NCBI RefSeq assembly: GCF_042665095.1
Contig: NZ_JBHTBV010000004.1
Origin: Gordonibacter pamelaeae
GTDB taxonomy: Bacteria; Actinomycetota; Coriobacteriia; Coriobacteriales; Eggerthellaceae
Strand: one strand, 5' to 3'
DNA length: 64,000 nucleotides
Under the pieces are notes generated by a model. It made no database searches. It had not been told where the DNA came from and worked only from the letters and a program-made list of their open reading frames with translations. The first letter of the stretch is position 1. Each line of letters starts with the position of its first letter. The position numbers and the translations under genes are program-made. Of this stretch, positions 8,596-17,942 are shown in pieces.

Positions 8596-9483
8596 TCAAC
8601 CGAACACCAGCAGGTGGACCATGCCCAGCACGGCGATATGGGCCGGGTAGTAGGCGTAGAAGAACCATTTCATGGGAAGGCCGCGCCGTCCGCGGTAAGA
8701 GTAGAGCAGCGGGATGGTTGCAGGACAGCCAACGAGCGGGTAGAGGACGAAGGGGAGCAGCGACCAGTCGCCGCCTGCCGCAACGGCGCTCGCAAGCTTG
8801 CCGAGCAGGGGAAGGCCCTCGGCCACGGCAACCAGCAGAACCGGTGCGGCAACGGCGCCGAGCGGCGTGCGCAGCAAGGCGGGCACCGCGTCGTCGGCAG
8901 TCTGGTAGGTCGCGCGGGAGGAACCTGCATCGGCAGGTGCGGCCGCGCTGGGAGCTGCACCGGGTGCCGAGTCCGCCTGGGCGGATCGGCACCCGCGCAG
9001 GCACGGGCCGGCGCCGAGCTTCTTGAACAGCACGATCACAACCACGCCGACGAAGCCCCAATCGCACGCCAGGCTGGCCAGCGCTCCCGCTGCGGTTACG
9101 GCCCAGAACGCGCCGCGACTGCGCACATGCTCGTCGGCGTACAGCACGCCCAGGCCTATGAGCAGCGTGAACAGCACGTTGATGTTGTCATCGAGGAACA
9201 GGCCGTAGGGGATCTGGGATACCAATGCGAACGCCCCGAGCCGGAACGCGTACCGCTTGACGTTGGACGTGCGGCGGTATCCCTCGACCAGCAGGAAGGC
9301 CATGACGGGAAACGTGAGGCCGCCCAATCCGATGAGCACGCATGACGCCCAGAAAGGAAGCTCGTTGGCGAAGAGATAGCCCGCATGGTTCGCGGTCATG
9401 CCGACGATGGCAACCGCCTTGAGCGCGAACGACGACAACCCGCCGGTTCCGGCACATGCCGCCCCTCGTTCGCTGCCTGCCAT
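8596..9483 (-). CDS. TraX family integral membrane protein
   Basis: A polytopic membrane protein of 295 residues resembling the TraX family, whose founding member acetylates F-pilin; most chromosomal members have no known function. The start region SFALKAVAIVGMTANHAG, then LTFPVMAFLLVEGYRRTSN and QIPYGLFL, are typical of the family, and the protein ends MKWFFYAYYPAHIAVLGMVH. About nine hydrophobic segments are visible. A low-complexity, Cys/Ala-rich insertion lies near residues 165-200. I prefer the ATG at 9483 because GGAGG stands about 8 bases before it; an open frame continues upstream without another good site. It is divergent from the CPBP gene. Confidence 0.75.
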   Translation of the reverse strand: MAGSERGAACAGTGGLSSFALKAVAIVGMTANHAGYLFANELPFWASCVLIGLGGLTFPVMAFLLVEGYRRTSNVKRYAFRLGAFALVSQIPYGLFLDDNINVLFTLLIGLGVLYADEHVRSRGAFWAVTAAGALASLACDWGFVGVVVIVLFKKLGAGPCLRGCRSAQADSAPGAAPSAAAPADAGSSRATYQTADDAVPALLRTPLGAVAAPVLLVAVAEGLPLLGKLASAVAAGGDWSLLPFVLYPLVGCPATIPLLYSYRGRRGLPMKWFFYAYYPAHIAVLGMVHLLVFG

Positions 9484-9539
9484 CGGTTCGCCTCCGTCTC
9501 CGCGGCTGTTTCGCGCACCTGCCGGTGCAGGGCATCGAT

Positions 9540-9545
9540 TATACT
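9540..9545 (+). promoter_or_regulatory. -10 box of the CPBP gene, possibly leaderless
   Basis: TATACT at 9540-9545 ends only 7 bases before ATG 9553, so transcription would start at or next to the start codon. No ribosome site precedes the ATG. The -35 region is weak. Confidence 0.4.
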
Positions 9546-9552
9546 GCATCCC

Positions 9553-10362
9553 ATGAACCTGCCCGCCTTACGCCGCCGTCATCTTCTTGCGTACATCGTC
9601 GTCTCCTGTGCGTTGGCCGTCGCGTGCCTGAACGTCGTGCCCGGCGGCTCGTTGGGCGCCGTTGTCGTGCAGACGGCCGCAGCCGGAGTCGCCGTTATCG
9701 TGGTGCTCGCGCTGTTCGATCCGGCGGCCTTGAAAAGCAGGCATCCCGTACCGAGAAACGCTCGCGGCGCCTTCCTCATGTGCGCCGGTGTACTGGCCAT
9801 CGCCCTTGCGGCGGGGCTTGCGACGGTCGGCCTTGCAGGGGCGGAGGCCGGGATAAAGCCTCCCGGTTCTGCGGATATCGCCTTGTTCCTGATCCTTTGC
9901 CTGCTCACCGGTGTGTTCGAGGAGGCGTTGTTCCGTGGCGTCCTGTTCCGCAGCTTCGCGGAGGTGCTGGAAGGGACGGGAACCTACCGCCCGCTGCTCG
10001 TCGCAGCAGCGGCATCGGCGGCGATTTTCGGCATCCTGCATGTTTCAGGAACCGCCGCTCCGCCGGTCGATGCCGTCTCCCTCGTCCAGCTTGCGGGCAA
10101 ACCGGTGCAGGCGGCCTTGTTCGGCGTCATCATGGCGGGCGTGTACGCGCAGTCGGGAAACCTGTGGTTGGCCGTAGGCGCGCATGCGGCGCTCAATGCC
10201 CTGTCCGAGCTGCCGTCGTTCGCGACGAGCGGCCTGCTGGTGGAAACCTATGTGACGGGCAGCCCCGCCGACCTGGCCGTGCTGCTGGGAACGATCGCAC
10301 TGTTCGTTCCGCTTGCCGCCGTTGCAGCGCGCGGCCTGGCACGAGCCGGTCGGCTGGCTTGA
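9553..10362 (+). CDS. CPBP family intramembrane metalloprotease
   Basis: A 269-residue membrane protein of the CPBP (Abi/CAAX prenyl protease-like) family. The conserved catalytic pattern is visible: FEEALFRGVLF (EExxxR) near residue 121, a histidine in ILHVSG near 160, and VGAHAALNAL near 210. Seven or so hydrophobic segments surround these motifs. Members cleave within membranes or act in bacteriocin self-immunity; the substrate here cannot be told. ATG 9553 fits the first transmembrane segment (YIVVSCALAVACL). It has no ribosome site but sits right after a -10 box, which suggests leaderless expression. It is divergent from the TraX-like gene, 69 bases away. Confidence 0.85.
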   Translation: MNLPALRRRHLLAYIVVSCALAVACLNVVPGGSLGAVVVQTAAAGVAVIVVLALFDPAALKSRHPVPRNARGAFLMCAGVLAIALAAGLATVGLAGAEAGIKPPGSADIALFLILCLLTGVFEEALFRGVLFRSFAEVLEGTGTYRPLLVAAAASAAIFGILHVSGTAAPPVDAVSLVQLAGKPVQAALFGVIMAGVYAQSGNLWLAVGAHAALNALSELPSFATSGLLVETYVTGSPADLAVLLGTIALFVPLAAVAARGLARAGRLA

Positions 10363-10498
10363 CCCTGCCGCAAACCTTCGCCCGCGTGCATTCTGTGACG
10401 CCCCTTGCCGCGCCCCGGCTTCTCATGCCGACGTGGTACTATACTTCTTCGGCAAACGAACGCGCGAGCAGCGCGCCATCACGATTCTGCGGGGAGTT

Positions 10499-11056
10499 AT
10501 GAACCGGACGGAAGCACTGCGCATCTTGGGACTCGACGAGGATGCCACCCTCGCCGACATCAAGACGGCATACAAGGAGACGGCGCAGATCCTGCATCCC
10601 GACCGCTTCGCCACGAACAAGAAGCTCCAGGACCGCGCCACCGAGCAGTTCAAGAACCTCCAAGAGGCATACGAGTACCTGACCAGCGGGAAAGGCTCGC
10701 GAACGAAGGCCGGTCGCGCCGCCTCCGCAACGCGCGCCTATGGGCCGGGCGGCCAGGCCGAGGCGCGCCTCGCCGGCATCGCCGCAGCCCGCACGCAGCT
10801 GGTGCACCAGCGCGACGTCGTGTACGACGAGCGCCGCAACGGTCTGGTCATGGCGGGGATCGGCGCGGTGGTGGCCATCCTCTTCCGCAAACCGGGGCCG
10901 CTGCTCATCTTGGCCACGGCAGGCGTGACGGCCGTGATGTGGGGAATCATCCAGGCTGTCGGCGCCCAGCGCACCATCGGCACGCTCAACGAGCACATCG
11001 ACGAGCTCAAGGCAGAGCAGCGCCGCCTGGAAAGCGAGCTTGAGGACTTGGAGTAG
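10499..11056 (+). CDS. J-domain (DnaJ-like) membrane-associated protein
   Basis: A 185-residue protein with an N-terminal J domain (residues 1-65, HPD motif in ILHPDRF near residue 34), which would stimulate the ATPase of a DnaK partner. It lacks the Gly/Phe and zinc regions of DnaJ. After a basic linker come two hydrophobic segments (near residues 115-155), and then a short Glu-rich coiled coil to the end, so it is probably anchored in the membrane facing the cytoplasm. ATG 10499 follows a GGGGAG site. A TATACT -10 is at 10440-10445. It lies ahead of typA, and a separate role in membrane protein quality control is only inference. Confidence 0.8.
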   Translation: MNRTEALRILGLDEDATLADIKTAYKETAQILHPDRFATNKKLQDRATEQFKNLQEAYEYLTSGKGSRTKAGRAASATRAYGPGGQAEARLAGIAAARTQLVHQRDVVYDERRNGLVMAGIGAVVAILFRKPGPLLILATAGVTAVMWGIIQAVGAQRTIGTLNEHIDELKAEQRRLESELEDLE

Positions 11057-11164
11057 CCTCGCCGCCTGCCTGCTCTGCGTCGATACGTCGTCGCTCGGCG
11101 CACCTGCAAGGGAACCATCGCGGCCCCGCGCCGCGCAACCGATACCGAGAGAAGAAGGAACAGC

Positions 11165-12976
<1,812 letters not shown>

Positions 12977-13008
12977 CAGGCTTCCGCAGGTTCTGTATTT
13001 GCCTCGGC

Positions 13009-13049
13009 AAGAAGCACCTCCGCGTCAGCGTCGGGGGTGCTTCTTCATA
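13009..13049 (+). terminator. typA terminator
   Basis: Stem AAGAAGCACC (13009-13018) pairs with GGTGCTTCTT (13036-13045) around a 17-base loop, followed by CATA. The T content lies within the stem end. Confidence 0.65.
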
Positions 13050-13194
13050 TAGAGCCTCGTCCATGCTTCGTGAAGCGAAAGTGGGTATATTGTGCATCGC
13101 TGCGGTGGCAATTGCCGCGTGTGCGAAAATACCGCTCAGTAACTTACATCATGCACGGCAGCAGCGGCAGCCGGCATGTCGAGGGAAGGGTCCT

Positions 13195-14514
13195 ATGAAG
13201 ACTGCTAACATCATGAAGGCCGTGTGCGTTGCCGGGTTGGCAGCCACGTGCGTATGGGGCCTGGCGGCCTGTGCGGACGGCGCCTCCGCTTCCGGCACGA
13301 AGACCTACACCGGCGGCGTGGCGGCCACGGTCAACGGCACGGAGATTCCCGAGGACGAGGTCACGGGCATGGTCGAGAGCATCCGCTCCCAGATGAGCAT
13401 GACCGATGCCGATACCTGGGGCCAGTGGCTCGCCGACAACGCCATGACGCCCGAGTCCGTCCGCGAGGAGATGATCGATTCGTTCGCGCAGCAGGAGCTC
13501 ATCAAGCAGGGCGCGAAGGAGAAGAACATCAGCGTCGAGAGCTCCGAGATCGACGACATCGTGAACAAGACGAAGGCGAACTACGAGGACGACGAGAAGT
13601 GGAAGGCCGCCCTCGAGCAGGCCGGCTTCACCGAGGAGAAGTACCGCGAGAACGTTGAGAGCCAGCTCTTGCAGAAGAAGCTGACCGAGTCGTTTGCCTC
13701 CGACGAGGAGCCCAGCCAGGAGGACCTGCTGAAGTACGCGCAGATGTACGCCTCCGCCTACGACGGAGCGAAGCGTTCCTCGCACATCCTGTTCGACAGC
13801 GGCGACGAGGCCACGGCCCAGAGCGTGCTCGACCAGATCAACAGCGGCCAGCTGGACTTCGCCGAGGCTGCCAAGCAGTACTCCAAGGACAACGCGGAAG
13901 GCACCGGCGGCAGCGCCGCGAAGGGCGGCGACGTGGGCTGGGACAAGCTGAGCAGCTTCGTGACCGAGTACACGGATGCCTTGGCCGGCCTTGAGAAGGA
14001 TCAGGTCAGCGGCTTGGTTACGAGCCAGTACGGCATCCATATCATCAAGTGCACCGACGTGTTCAACGCGCCGAAGGTCGTCGGCGAGGACGGCACCGAG
14101 ACGGTGGAGCTCACGAGCACCGACCAGATCCCCGTCGAGTTCCTTGACAGCGTGAAGGAATCCCTCAAGCAGCAGAACCAGAGCACGGCGGTCCAGGAGT
14201 GGTTCAACGAGTACAAGGAGAATGCCGACATCCAGATCAACCCGATGCCGGAGGGCCTGCCCTACGCCGTCGACATGTCGAAGTACACGCCGGCCGAGGG
14301 GTCGACGGGCGCCGAGCAGAACGCTGCCGGCGACAATGCCGACGGCAGCGCCGAGGGCACGACGGACGGTTCCGCCGACAACGGCAGTTCGGCCGATGCT
14401 GCCGATGGGAGCGATGCGGCGGGCAACGCCGACGGCTCTGCCGACAATGCGGCCGGCGACCAGCCCGCAGAAGGCGGCGACGGCGCGAGCCAGCAGCCTG
14501 CCGAGGCGGCATAG
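13195..14514 (+). CDS. Parvulin-type peptidyl-prolyl isomerase lipoprotein (PrsA/SurA-like)
   Basis: A secreted folding factor tethered to the outer face of the membrane. The signal peptide ends in the lipobox LAAC (Cys26). A SurA_N-like segment (VNGTEIPEDEV and a long helical region) spans residues 45-185. A rotamase/parvulin domain spans about 190-290, with SSHILF, FAEAAKQYS and YGIHIIK. The last ~75 residues are a low-complexity Asp/Gly/Ser/Ala/Asn tail. ATG 13195 follows GAGGGAAGGG and gives a proper lipoprotein signal; the open frame extends 44 codons further upstream without merit. 439 residues. Known PrsA proteins help exported proteins fold, which may include the pilus-linked secreted protein in this window (inference). 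Confidence 0.9.
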   Translation: MKTANIMKAVCVAGLAATCVWGLAACADGASASGTKTYTGGVAATVNGTEIPEDEVTGMVESIRSQMSMTDADTWGQWLADNAMTPESVREEMIDSFAQQELIKQGAKEKNISVESSEIDDIVNKTKANYEDDEKWKAALEQAGFTEEKYRENVESQLLQKKLTESFASDEEPSQEDLLKYAQMYASAYDGAKRSSHILFDSGDEATAQSVLDQINSGQLDFAEAAKQYSKDNAEGTGGSAAKGGDVGWDKLSSFVTEYTDALAGLEKDQVSGLVTSQYGIHIIKCTDVFNAPKVVGEDGTETVELTSTDQIPVEFLDSVKESLKQQNQSTAVQEWFNEYKENADIQINPMPEGLPYAVDMSKYTPAEGSTGAEQNAAGDNADGSAEGTTDGSADNGSSADAADGSDAAGNADGSADNAAGDQPAEGGDGASQQPAEAA

Positions 14515-14552
14515 CAGCCCGGCTGCACGGTGCAGGTGCGCAAACCATTATC

Positions 14553-14592
14553 AACGGCGGGAGCCCTGCGGGGCGCCCGCCGTTTCTCTTTC
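14553..14592 (+). terminator. Terminator after the parvulin lipoprotein
   Basis: Stem AACGGCGGG (14553-14561) pairs with CCCGCCGTT (14576-14584) and is followed by TCTCTTTC. Confidence 0.75.
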
Positions 14593-14688
14593 CCGGTCCC
14601 ATCTTCCTTGCGTGGTATTCGCGGTATTCCCGCGTCGAGCGCCCCTCCGGTTGCCCCACCGGATATCCACCCTCGGCCACTTCGGCAG

Positions 14689-14704
14689 TGTTTCACGTGA
14701 AACA
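14689..14704. promoter_or_regulatory. parS site 2 (exact)
   Basis: Exact TGTTTCACGTGAAACA. The palindrome extends to 22 bp (14686-14707) with CAG and CTG arms. It lies 30 bases before the ABC ATPase start, in its likely 5' untranslated region. Confidence 0.9.
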
Positions 14705-14734
14705 CTGCTTCTGAACAGGAGCGATAAAACGAAC

Positions 14735-15571
14735 ATGAGCCTCACCCCGCCCCCTTTCCTTCAACTGCGCAACGCCGTCGTGCGCCGAGCCGGGCGCGTC
14801 ATCCTGACGGTCGACGCGTTCGAGCTCGCGTGCGGCGAGAACATCGCCCTGCTCGGGCCGAACGGGTCGGGCAAGTCGACGTTCGTGAAGCTTGTCACGC
14901 GCGAGATGCTGCCGCTGCACCGCGACGAGCCGCCCGTGCTCTTCAAAGGTTGCGACCGCGCAACGCTCGCCGAAGTAAAGCGCAGCCTGGGCGTGGTGTC
15001 GTCTACCATGCAGGAGCAGATGATCGTGCACCTGCCGGCCGTGGACATCGTGGCCGGCGGCCTGTACGGCGCCCTCGGCATCCCGCAGGCCGTTGCCGCT
15101 GCCGACGCCGACGCCGCCCGCGACCGGGCGCTCGCTACCATGGGGCTGCTCGGCATCGCCGACCTTGCCGCCCGCGACGCCATGACGCTCTCCACCGGCC
15201 AGGCGCGCCGCGCGCTCATCGCCCGCGCGCTCGTGCGCGATCCCGAGGCCCTCGTTCTCGACGAGCCCTGCACCGGCCTCGACCCCGAGGGCATGTTCTA
15301 CGTGCGCCGCAGCATGCGCGCGCTGGCCCAGGCGGGGAAGTCCATCGTTCTGGTGACGCACTATCCCGAGGACGTCATCCCCGAGATCACCCGCCTCGTG
15401 CTCGTGAAGGACGGCGCCGTGTTCGCCGATGGCCCGAAGGAGCACCTGCTCTCCGACGATACTATGAGCGCGCTGTTCGGCGTTCCCCTGCGCGTGAAGC
15501 GCACGGCGGTCCCCGCCCTCGCGAAAAATGCCGAAGAGGATGCCTATTTCTCGCTTGTGAGCGCCTATTAG
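14735..15571 (+). CDS. Orphan ABC transporter ATP-binding protein
   Basis: A 278-residue ABC ATPase with Walker A GPNGSGKST near residue 41, a slightly altered signature LSTGQ near 150, Walker B LVLDEP near 173 and the switch histidine in LVTHYPED. It resembles the YlmA/ModF-like or iron-uptake type of ATPases. No permease or binding-protein gene is adjacent, so the partner is elsewhere or the protein acts without one. ATG 14735 is preceded by ACAGGAG. The open frame extends far upstream through the previous gene's 3' end in another frame, which I discount. parS site 2 sits in its leader. Confidence 0.85.
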   Translation: MSLTPPPFLQLRNAVVRRAGRVILTVDAFELACGENIALLGPNGSGKSTFVKLVTREMLPLHRDEPPVLFKGCDRATLAEVKRSLGVVSSTMQEQMIVHLPAVDIVAGGLYGALGIPQAVAAADADAARDRALATMGLLGIADLAARDAMTLSTGQARRALIARALVRDPEALVLDEPCTGLDPEGMFYVRRSMRALAQAGKSIVLVTHYPEDVIPEITRLVLVKDGAVFADGPKEHLLSDDTMSALFGVPLRVKRTAVPALAKNAEEDAYFSLVSAY

Positions 15572-15583
15572 CTGTTGTATACT
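15555..15583 (+). promoter_or_regulatory. tRNA-Ser promoter
   Basis: TTGTGA (15555-15560), a 17-base spacer and TATACT (15578-15583) overlap the end of the ABC ATPase gene and lead into the two tRNA-Ser genes. Confidence 0.65.
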
Positions 15584-15636
15584 ACGTAGCTGCTGCACGT
15601 CCGCGCCCAGCGCGAGCATGCATGTTTCGGACGAGC

Positions 15637-15727
<91 letters not shown>

Positions 15728-15786
15728 GCTTATTCCCGCGCCCCTGAGGCGCGTTTCATACGGGGCCAGGCCCCGCACCCCAAAGC

Positions 15787-15879
15787 GGAGGGGTGGCAGA
15801 GTGGTTGAATGCGGCGGTCTCGAAAACCGTTTTACCCGTAACCCGGGTAACGAGGGTTCGAATCCCTCCTCCTCCGCCA
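15787..15879 (+). tRNA. tRNA-Ser (CGA)
   Basis: Class II tRNA of 93 bases with encoded CCA and a long variable arm built on CCCG/CGGG. The acceptor GGAGGGG pairs with CTCCTCC (one G-T pair). The loop CTCGAAA gives anticodon CGA at 15801+20 to +22 (15821-15823). It is probably co-transcribed with the preceding tRNA-Ser, 59 bases away. Confidence 0.95.
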
Positions 15880-15891
15880 GTTTTCCAGATG

Positions 15892-15913
15892 AAGCGCCTC
15901 CGGGCGCTTTTTT
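15892..15913 (+). terminator. Terminator after the tRNA-Ser pair
   Basis: Stem AAGCGCC (15892-15898) pairs with GGCGCTT (15903-15909) around a short loop and runs into a T tract. Confidence 0.8.
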
Positions 15914-15934
15914 CATCTCCTCGTGCACGTCCCC

Positions 15935-15978
15935 CTTAACGTCTTCTTAACGTTGCGCGCCGCTCCTTAACGGCGCGC
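15935..15978 (+). promoter_or_regulatory. Candidate kdp operator (CTTAACG repeats)
   Basis: CTTAACG occurs three times on the same strand, at 15935-15941, 15946-15952 and 15966-15972. The first two are 11 bases apart, the spacing used by PhoB/OmpR-type response regulators, the family of KdpE. The third copy lies in the loop of an inverted repeat GCGCGCCG/CGGCGCGC (15955-15978). All lie 77-120 bases before kdpF. That KdpE binds here is inference. Confidence 0.45.
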
Positions 15979-16054
15979 TAATCCGCGCAACCTTATCGTT
16001 TTCCTAGTTTGCAAAGGTGCCGCTGCGGCGGCCTGGAAACGAGGAAGGAAGACG

Positions 16055-16147
16055 ATGGACTACGTAACCGCCGTCGTTGGAGGGTTGAGCGTCATCGTGG
16101 CGTTCTACCTGTTCTACGTTCTGCTTCGAGGGGGTGACGAGCGGTGA
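16055..16147 (+). CDS. kdpF: KdpF-like small membrane peptide
   Basis: A 30-residue peptide with one hydrophobic segment (VVGGLSVIVAFYLFYVLL) and a charged end RGGDER. Its size, single helix and place directly ahead of kdpA match KdpF, the small subunit that stabilises the KdpFABC complex. A GAGGAAGGAAG site precedes ATG 16055. Its TGA stop overlaps the kdpA ATG (TGATG), so the two are translationally coupled. Confidence 0.82.
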   Translation: MDYVTAVVGGLSVIVAFYLFYVLLRGGDER

Positions 16148-17922
16148 TGGACGAGTTGCTGGAATACGGCATCTACCTTGCCCTGCTCGTGGCGCTCGCC
16201 ATCCCGCTGTCGGGCTATATCAACAAGGTCATGGCCGGCGAGAGGGTGGCCGTGCTCTCGCGCGTGCTCGTGCCGGTGGAGAACGTGGTGTACCGGTGCA
16301 TCCGCGTCGACCGTGCCGACGTCATGGGCTGGAAACGCTACCTGATAAGCGCCCTGGTGTTCTCGGCGCTCTCGTTGGCAGGCCTGTTCGCCATCCTCAT
16401 GCTGCAGGGCGTGCTGCCGGGCAATCCCGAGGGGTTGCCCGGCCTCACATGGGATCTCGCGTTCAACACGGCGGCCAGCTTCGTGACGAACACGAACTGG
16501 CAGGCCTATAGCGGCGAGAGCGCACTCAGCTACTTCTCCCAGGCCATCGGCCTGACCGTGCAGAACTTCGTCACGCCGGCCGTGGGCATGGCCGTGCTGT
16601 TCGCGTTGTTCCGCGGGTTGGTGAGCGAAGGAGGCCCTGGCTTGGGCAACTTCTTCGTCGACGCGACGCGCGCCGTGCTGTTCGTGCTCATCCCGCTCGC
16701 GCTCGTCGTGACCGTGGTGGACGTGTGGCAGGGCTCGCCGCAGAACGTGTCCGAGTATCAGGAGGTTCAGCTGCTGGAACCGGTTGGCATCGATTCGGAG
16801 GGCGAGGTGGTAGAAGCCGACGATCCGGCAGCCGTGCAGGTGATCGACGAGGGCGTGGTTCCCATGGGCCCGCAGGCCAGCCAGGTTGCCATCAAGCAGC
16901 TCGGCACGAACGGCGGAGGCTATAACGGCGTGAACTCGGCAAGCGCCCTGGAGAACCCCACGCCCCTCACGAACCTGGTGCAGTGCATCTCGCTTTTGCT
17001 CATCCCGTTCGCGCTCGTGTTCAGCTTCGGCCGTTTCGTGGCCGATCGGCGGCAGGGGCGGGCTATCTTCGCGGCCATGTTCATAGTGCTGGTGGCAAGC
17101 TTGGCGGTGATAGCCTTCTTCGAGCAGGTTGGAACGCCTCAGCTTGCGGCCGACGGCTCGGTGTACATGGGCACGTACGACCAGTCCGGCGGCAACATGG
17201 AGGGCAAGGAGGCACGTTTCGGCGTGACCGATTCCTCCCTCTGGGCCGCATTCACCACAGCCGCATCGAACGGCTCGGTCAACTCCATGCATGACAGCTA
17301 CACGCCCATCGGCGGCATGGTGCCCATCATCCTCATGGGATTGGGCGAGATCATCGGCGGCGGTATCGGCTGCGGCTTGTACGGCATGATCGGTTTCGTC
17401 ATCCTCACCGTGTTCATCGCGGGGCTGATGGTGGGCCGCACGCCCGAGTACCTGGGCAAGAAGATCGGGCCCAGGGAAATGCGCATGGCCACCATCCTGT
17501 GCATCACCACGCCCATGGTCCTTCTTATAGGTGCGGCCGTCATGTGCCTCGATCCGGCGACGGTGGATAGCCTGAACAACTCGGGCGCCCATGGGTTCTC
17601 TGAAGTTCTTTACGCCGCCACGTCGGCGGGCGGAAACAACGGATCGGCTTTCGCGGGCTTCAACGGCAACACGCCGATGATCAACGTCGTGCTGGGTTTT
17701 GAAATGCTGGCGAACCGCTTCATCCCGCTTGCGGCCACGCTCGTGCTGGCCGGCAGCTTGTGCACGCGGCCGAAGGTGGCGGTGAGCGCGGGCACGCTCT
17801 CCACGAGCAATGCGATGTTCGTGTTCCTGCTGATTCTCATCGTGCTGCTGGTCGGCGCCCTGTCGATGTTCCCGGCGCTGGCGCTGGGTCCGATAGCCGA
17901 GCAGCTTCACATGGTGCTTTAG
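16147..17922 (+). CDS. kdpA: Potassium-transporting ATPase, channel-like subunit A
   Basis: The K+-binding, channel-like subunit of the high-affinity KdpFABC pump, in the cytoplasmic membrane. It has 591 residues, slightly longer than E. coli KdpA (557), with about ten hydrophobic segments. The selectivity-filter-type loops are recognisable: TNTNWQAYSGE near residue 118, KQLGTNGGGYNGVNSASALENPTP near 252 and TSAGGNNGSAFAGF near 495. The ATG at 16147 overlaps the kdpF stop; a GTG one codon earlier is possible. An acidic periplasmic loop near residues 200-240 is longer than usual. Confidence 0.96.
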   Translation: MDELLEYGIYLALLVALAIPLSGYINKVMAGERVAVLSRVLVPVENVVYRCIRVDRADVMGWKRYLISALVFSALSLAGLFAILMLQGVLPGNPEGLPGLTWDLAFNTAASFVTNTNWQAYSGESALSYFSQAIGLTVQNFVTPAVGMAVLFALFRGLVSEGGPGLGNFFVDATRAVLFVLIPLALVVTVVDVWQGSPQNVSEYQEVQLLEPVGIDSEGEVVEADDPAAVQVIDEGVVPMGPQASQVAIKQLGTNGGGYNGVNSASALENPTPLTNLVQCISLLLIPFALVFSFGRFVADRRQGRAIFAAMFIVLVASLAVIAFFEQVGTPQLAADGSVYMGTYDQSGGNMEGKEARFGVTDSSLWAAFTTAASNGSVNSMHDSYTPIGGMVPIILMGLGEIIGGGIGCGLYGMIGFVILTVFIAGLMVGRTPEYLGKKIGPREMRMATILCITTPMVLLIGAAVMCLDPATVDSLNNSGAHGFSEVLYAATSAGGNNGSAFAGFNGNTPMINVVLGFEMLANRFIPLAATLVLAGSLCTRPKVAVSAGTLSTSNAMFVFLLILIVLLVGALSMFPALALGPIAEQLHMVL

Positions 17923-17942
17923 GGAAGGCGGGCGAAAAAGAA

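Noticed and set aside
15914..16054. c-di-AMP (ydaO-type) riboswitch before kdpFABC
   Set aside because: The leader is short and lacks the large conserved fold; only the CTTAACG repeats stand out.
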